Source: Bradyrhizobium uaiense (lineage in GTDB: Bacteria > Pseudomonadota > Alphaproteobacteria > Rhizobiales > Xanthobacteraceae). Taken from it: a DNA stretch of 64,000 nucleotides. Positions 61,149 to 64,000 of this stretch are shown here, one piece after another (the first letter of the stretch is position 1; every line of letters begins with the position of its first letter). The position numbers and the translations under genes were made by a program. Under the pieces are notes generated by a model that saw only the letters and a program-made list of their open reading frames with translations, did not search any database and had not been told where the DNA came from. Where the stretch lies: contig NZ_VKHP01000004.1 of the NCBI RefSeq assembly GCF_010811875.1, positions 1 through 64,000 on the forward strand. Reading direction: 5' to 3'.

Positions 61149-62917
61149 GTTGATCCCGCTTGAACCATATCGATGAGGTACTTCTGCATGTCCCAGGCGC
61201 CGGTCGGGCAGCGCTCGGCACACAGTCCGCAATGCAGGCAGACGTCTTCGTCTTTCACCATGACGCGGCCGGTCTTCAGGTCGCCGGAGACGTACAGCGC
61301 CTGGTCGTGATGCGGCGAGGGCGCCTTCAGCCGCTGCCGCAAATCATCCTCCTCGCCGTTCTCGGTGAAGCTGATGCAGTCCATCGGACAGATGTCGACG
61401 CAGGCGTCGCATTCGATGCACAGCGGCGCGGCAAACACCGTCTGCACGTCGCAGTTCAGGCAGCGCTCCGCTTCGCCGAGCGCGAGCTTCAGGTCGTAGC
61501 CCAGCTCGACCTCGGCGCGGATGTCCTTCAGCGCGATCACCTTGTCGCGATGCGGCACCTTGAAGCGCTTGTCGGTGGAGATGTCGTTGTCGTAGCTCCA
61601 CTCGTGGATGCCCATCTTCTGCGAGGAAACGTGCACCTCGGGCAGCGGGCGCTCGTTGATGTCCTCGCCGGACAGCATCTTGTGAATGGAGAGCGCGGCG
61701 TCGTGGCCGTGCGCCACCGCCCAGATGATGTTCTTCGGCCCGAACGCGGCGTCGCCGCCGAAGAACACCTTGGGATTGGTCGAGACGAACGTCTTGGGGT
61801 CGACCTTCGGCATGTGCCACTTGTCGAATTCGATGCCGCAATCGGCTTCGATCCAGGGGAACGCGTTCTCCTGGCCGACCGCAACGAGCACATCGTCGCA
61901 GGGGATGGTCTCGTCCGGCTCGCCCGAGGGCACCAGATTGCGCCGACCCTTGGCGTCGTACTCCGCCTTCACCTTCTGGAAGATGACGCCGATCAGCTTG
62001 CCGGCCACATGCTTGAACGCCACCGGCACCATGTAGTTGAGGATCGGGATGTCCTCGTGGAGGGCGTCTTCCTTCTCCCACGGCGAGGCCTTCATCTCCT
62101 CGAAGCCGGAGCGGACGACCACCTTGACGCTCTCGCCGCCGAGGCGGCGCGCGGTGCGGCAGCAATCCATCGCGGTATTGCCGCCGCCGAGCACGATGAC
62201 GCGGCGGCCGATCTTTTCGACGTGGCCGAACGACACGTTGGCCAGCCACTCGATGCCGATATGGATGTTGGCGGTGGCTTCCGTGCGGCCGGGAATGTCC
62301 AGCTCGCGGCCGCGCGGCGCGCCGCTTCCGACGAAGATCGCGTCGTAGTTCTCGGCGAGCAGCTGCTTCAGGCTGTCGACGCGCTGGCCGCCCTTGAACT
62401 CGACGCCGAGGTTGAGAATGTAATCGGTCTCTTCGTCGATCACGCTGTCGGGCAGGCGGAATTTCGGGATCTGGCTGCGCATCATGCCGCCGGCCTTGGG
62501 ATCGCCGTCGAACACGGTGCAGTGATAGCCGAGCGGGGCGAGATCGCGTGCCACCGCGAGCGAGGCGGGGCCGCCGCCGACCAGCGCGACGCGTTTGCCG
62601 TTCTTCGGCCCTGGCTTCGGCAGGCGATGCTTGATGTCGTCCTTGAAGTCGGCTGCGACGCGCTTCAGGCGGCAGATCGCGACCGGATTGTCCTCGACCC
62701 GGCCGCGGCGGCATGCGGGTTCGCATGGACGGTCACAGGTGCGCCCGAGAATGCCGGGGAACACGTTGGACTTCCAATTGATCATGTAGGCGTCGCTGTA
62801 ACGCCCCTCAGCAATCAACCGGATGTACTCGGGAACGGGGGTGTGTGCGGGGCAGGCCCATTGGCAATCGACTACTTTATGAAAGTAATCCGGCGCCGAG
62901 ATATCAGTCGGTTTCAT
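61118..62917 (-). CDS. FAD- and NAD(P)-dependent oxidoreductase with ferredoxin domains (KorC-like)
   Basis: 599 residues. An N-terminal Fer4_20 cluster region (VVDCQWACPAHTPVPEY and TCDRPCEPACRRG) precedes a GltD-like flavin domain: ALVGGGPASLAVARDLAPLG for FAD and VIVLGGGNTAMDCCRTA for NAD(P). The C-terminus carries two [4Fe-4S] ferredoxin motifs (CIECDACVDICPMDC and CLHCGLCAERCP). It probably moves electrons between the KorAB clusters and NADP(H), the role of the gamma-type subunit in the Azoarcus enzyme. AAAGGTAGGA precedes the ATG. First gene of the operon; korA begins inside its last codons. Confidence 0.93.
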   Translation of the reverse strand: MKPTDISAPDYFHKVVDCQWACPAHTPVPEYIRLIAEGRYSDAYMINWKSNVFPGILGRTCDRPCEPACRRGRVEDNPVAICRLKRVAADFKDDIKHRLPKPGPKNGKRVALVGGGPASLAVARDLAPLGYHCTVFDGDPKAGGMMRSQIPKFRLPDSVIDEETDYILNLGVEFKGGQRVDSLKQLLAENYDAIFVGSGAPRGRELDIPGRTEATANIHIGIEWLANVSFGHVEKIGRRVIVLGGGNTAMDCCRTARRLGGESVKVVVRSGFEEMKASPWEKEDALHEDIPILNYMVPVAFKHVAGKLIGVIFQKVKAEYDAKGRRNLVPSGEPDETIPCDDVLVAVGQENAFPWIEADCGIEFDKWHMPKVDPKTFVSTNPKVFFGGDAAFGPKNIIWAVAHGHDAALSIHKMLSGEDINERPLPEVHVSSQKMGIHEWSYDNDISTDKRFKVPHRDKVIALKDIRAEVELGYDLKLALGEAERCLNCDVQTVFAAPLCIECDACVDICPMDCISFTENGEEDDLRQRLKAPSPHHDQALYVSGDLKTGRVMVKDEDVCLHCGLCAERCPTGAWDMQKYLIDMVQAGSTCQSKARSAA

Positions 62918-63171
62918 TCCTACCTTTGACCCGCGCGAAAATGCCTGACCGCGCGGCCTTATCGTTGACGACGAACGCTCACGTGGCGTTGTTCTGGTTT
63001 TTGAATTGGATCATAGGTTTATCTTATTAGAGCCGTTCCAGAGAAGGCAAAGGCTAAATTGTCTGATCATCTGCTTTCGCGCGGCTGATGTGCGCTCAGC
63101 GTTAATCTCGATTTCGTTATGTGGCGGTGCAGCATGATCGCACCGCCAAAGCGCGCTTCAAGCCGCGCTTG

Positions 63172-63843
63172 TTACGCGCGCGGAAGATCGCTCTTGGCGA
63201 TATCCCACAACAGCCTGTAGACGCCGCTGGTGACCACCAGTTGCTTCAAGGCAGCGTTGCCGGTGACGGCCGCTGCGGCCGCAGGGACCGCGCCAACGTC
63301 GGTGGCGTCGATCAGCACGAACCAGTCGCCGGCGCCGGGATCGACTTTGTCGGCGTCCGGTGTCAGCGGCTTCGACAGCACGGGATCGTTCTCCAAAAGG
63401 TGCATCGAGATGACGCCGTCGCGCGCGGCGGGATCGAGTTGCTCCCGCAATGCAGCGCGGAGTTTGTCCGCGCCGTCGGCCGGCGGCCGCAGGCGGATGA
63501 TGCCGAGCGCTGCGCCGCGGCCGACGCCGCGGCTGATCGTGATGCGGGAAACCCCGCGGATCATGTTCTGGAAGCGCGCGATGTTGGCCTTCGACCAGTC
63601 GGTCTGGCTGGCGAGCGCCTTGCGGTAGGCCGGGCTCTCGAGCACGTCGAAGGTCGCGGTCGAGTAGAGGCTGAGATATTTCGGCCTGCCGTCATGGGCG
63701 ACGTAGCGGCGGGCTTCCAGGAATCCGTCGATCGCGACTCGTTCTTCGAGATGCTCGCGGTCGTACCAGCGATTGAATTCAGCTTCGTGTAAGCTGTCGA
63801 TATCCATCGACGTCAGCAGCATGCCTTGTCCGGCGATTGGCAT
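63172..63843 (-). CDS. Unknown protein, possible EthD/dimeric alpha-beta-barrel type
   Basis: 223 residues from the ATG at 63843 (MPIAGQGMLL), with AAGGAGC upstream. The N-terminal half looks like a ferredoxin-like alpha+beta fold: MLLTSMDIDSLHEAEFNRWYDREHLEER (D-x-x-x-E-x-x-F-N-x-W-Y-x-x-E-H is common in EthD-like and DUF4286-like proteins), GFLEARRYVAHDG and YLSLYSTATFDVLES. The second half repeats the pattern (ALGIIRLRP, MHLLENDP, DWFVLIDATD), so it may be two tandem copies. Cytosolic; no neighbour in an obvious operon. The remaining 157 bases to the window end hold no gene I can support. Confidence 0.7.
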   Translation of the reverse strand: MPIAGQGMLLTSMDIDSLHEAEFNRWYDREHLEERVAIDGFLEARRYVAHDGRPKYLSLYSTATFDVLESPAYRKALASQTDWSKANIARFQNMIRGVSRITISRGVGRGAALGIIRLRPPADGADKLRAALREQLDPAARDGVISMHLLENDPVLSKPLTPDADKVDPGAGDWFVLIDATDVGAVPAAAAAVTGNAALKQLVVTSGVYRLLWDIAKSDLPRA

Positions 63844-64000
63844 CGAGTGCTCCTTTTTTGCCTGTTTTATCTGCATAATATCGCCGAACGGCGCTGGTCA
63901 GGGAAGCGGGTCCGGGGCGGCGAGGACGGCTCAGACCAAGGATTGCCACAATTGCCGCAATCCTGTTCAGCGCGTATTCACGGAAGTAGCATTTCCATCC

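Overview
The window reads as chromosomal DNA of a high-GC alphaproteobacterium, most likely Bradyrhizobium or a close relative (Nitrobacteraceae, Rhizobiales/Hyphomicrobiales). This is inferred from gene content, codon use, GTG starts and dispersed palindromic repeats, including two copies of a repeat beginning cgtcattgcgag. No rRNA, tRNA, CRISPR array, prophage or insertion sequence was seen.

Layout. 1-1123: a broken or misassembled MFS transporter whose first 125 bases are inverted. 1214-1489: small secreted protein. 1819-4616 (-): hsp20-lon. 4796-5812 (-): CorA. 6072-6513 (+): two small unknown genes. 6523-8678 (-): slipin and NfeD. 8795-10868 (-): four genes, including a DapA-like protein lacking the catalytic lysine. 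11268-19569 (+): kdp potassium-uptake operon with three micro-ORFs ahead of kdpA, then kdpB, kdpC, kdpD and kdpE. 19624-23583: lysine-rich DUF6496-like protein and the NHEJ pair ku (-) / ligD (+). 23763-24402: DUF3309 microprotein and a PHA-system protein.

24412-38433 (-): a packed six-gene operon, in transcription order glgE, treS-maltokinase, glgB, glgX, treZ, treY. With divergent malQ and a GH15 glucosidase (38637-42410, +) it encodes both directions of trehalose / alpha-glucan interconversion: TreS-Mak, GlgE and GlgB turn trehalose into branched glucan; GlgX, TreY and TreZ turn glucan back into trehalose. 42528-49995 (-): a second six-gene operon, tal-pgi fusion, gnd, zwf, pgl, gntK and a HAD phosphatase, for glucose-6-phosphate oxidation. 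50212-51345 (-): two exported proteins. 51854-56730 (+): prkA (yeaG), yeaH and spoVR-like genes. 56985-58181 (+): solitary branched-chain amino-acid-type binding protein. 58249-62917 (-): three-subunit 2-oxoacid oxidoreductase resembling 2-oxoglutarate:NADP+ oxidoreductase. 63172-63843 (-): unknown protein.

Regulation. I find sites matching the alphaproteobacterial general-stress sigma factor (EcfG/RpoE2) consensus, GGAAC-N16-(C)GTT, at four places: two interleaved and divergent between ku and ligD, one before malQ and one before the DUF3309 gene. A second motif, roughly TTAT-N4-(C/T)TCCTAT, recurs upstream of kdp, of two sets of small unknown genes, and of the 9746-10000 gene. Together the contents (K+ uptake, trehalose/glucan, end joining, Hsp20/Lon, CorA, PrkA) suggest a stress or desiccation-survival neighbourhood. 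That is inference from gene content and promoter motifs, not from expression data.
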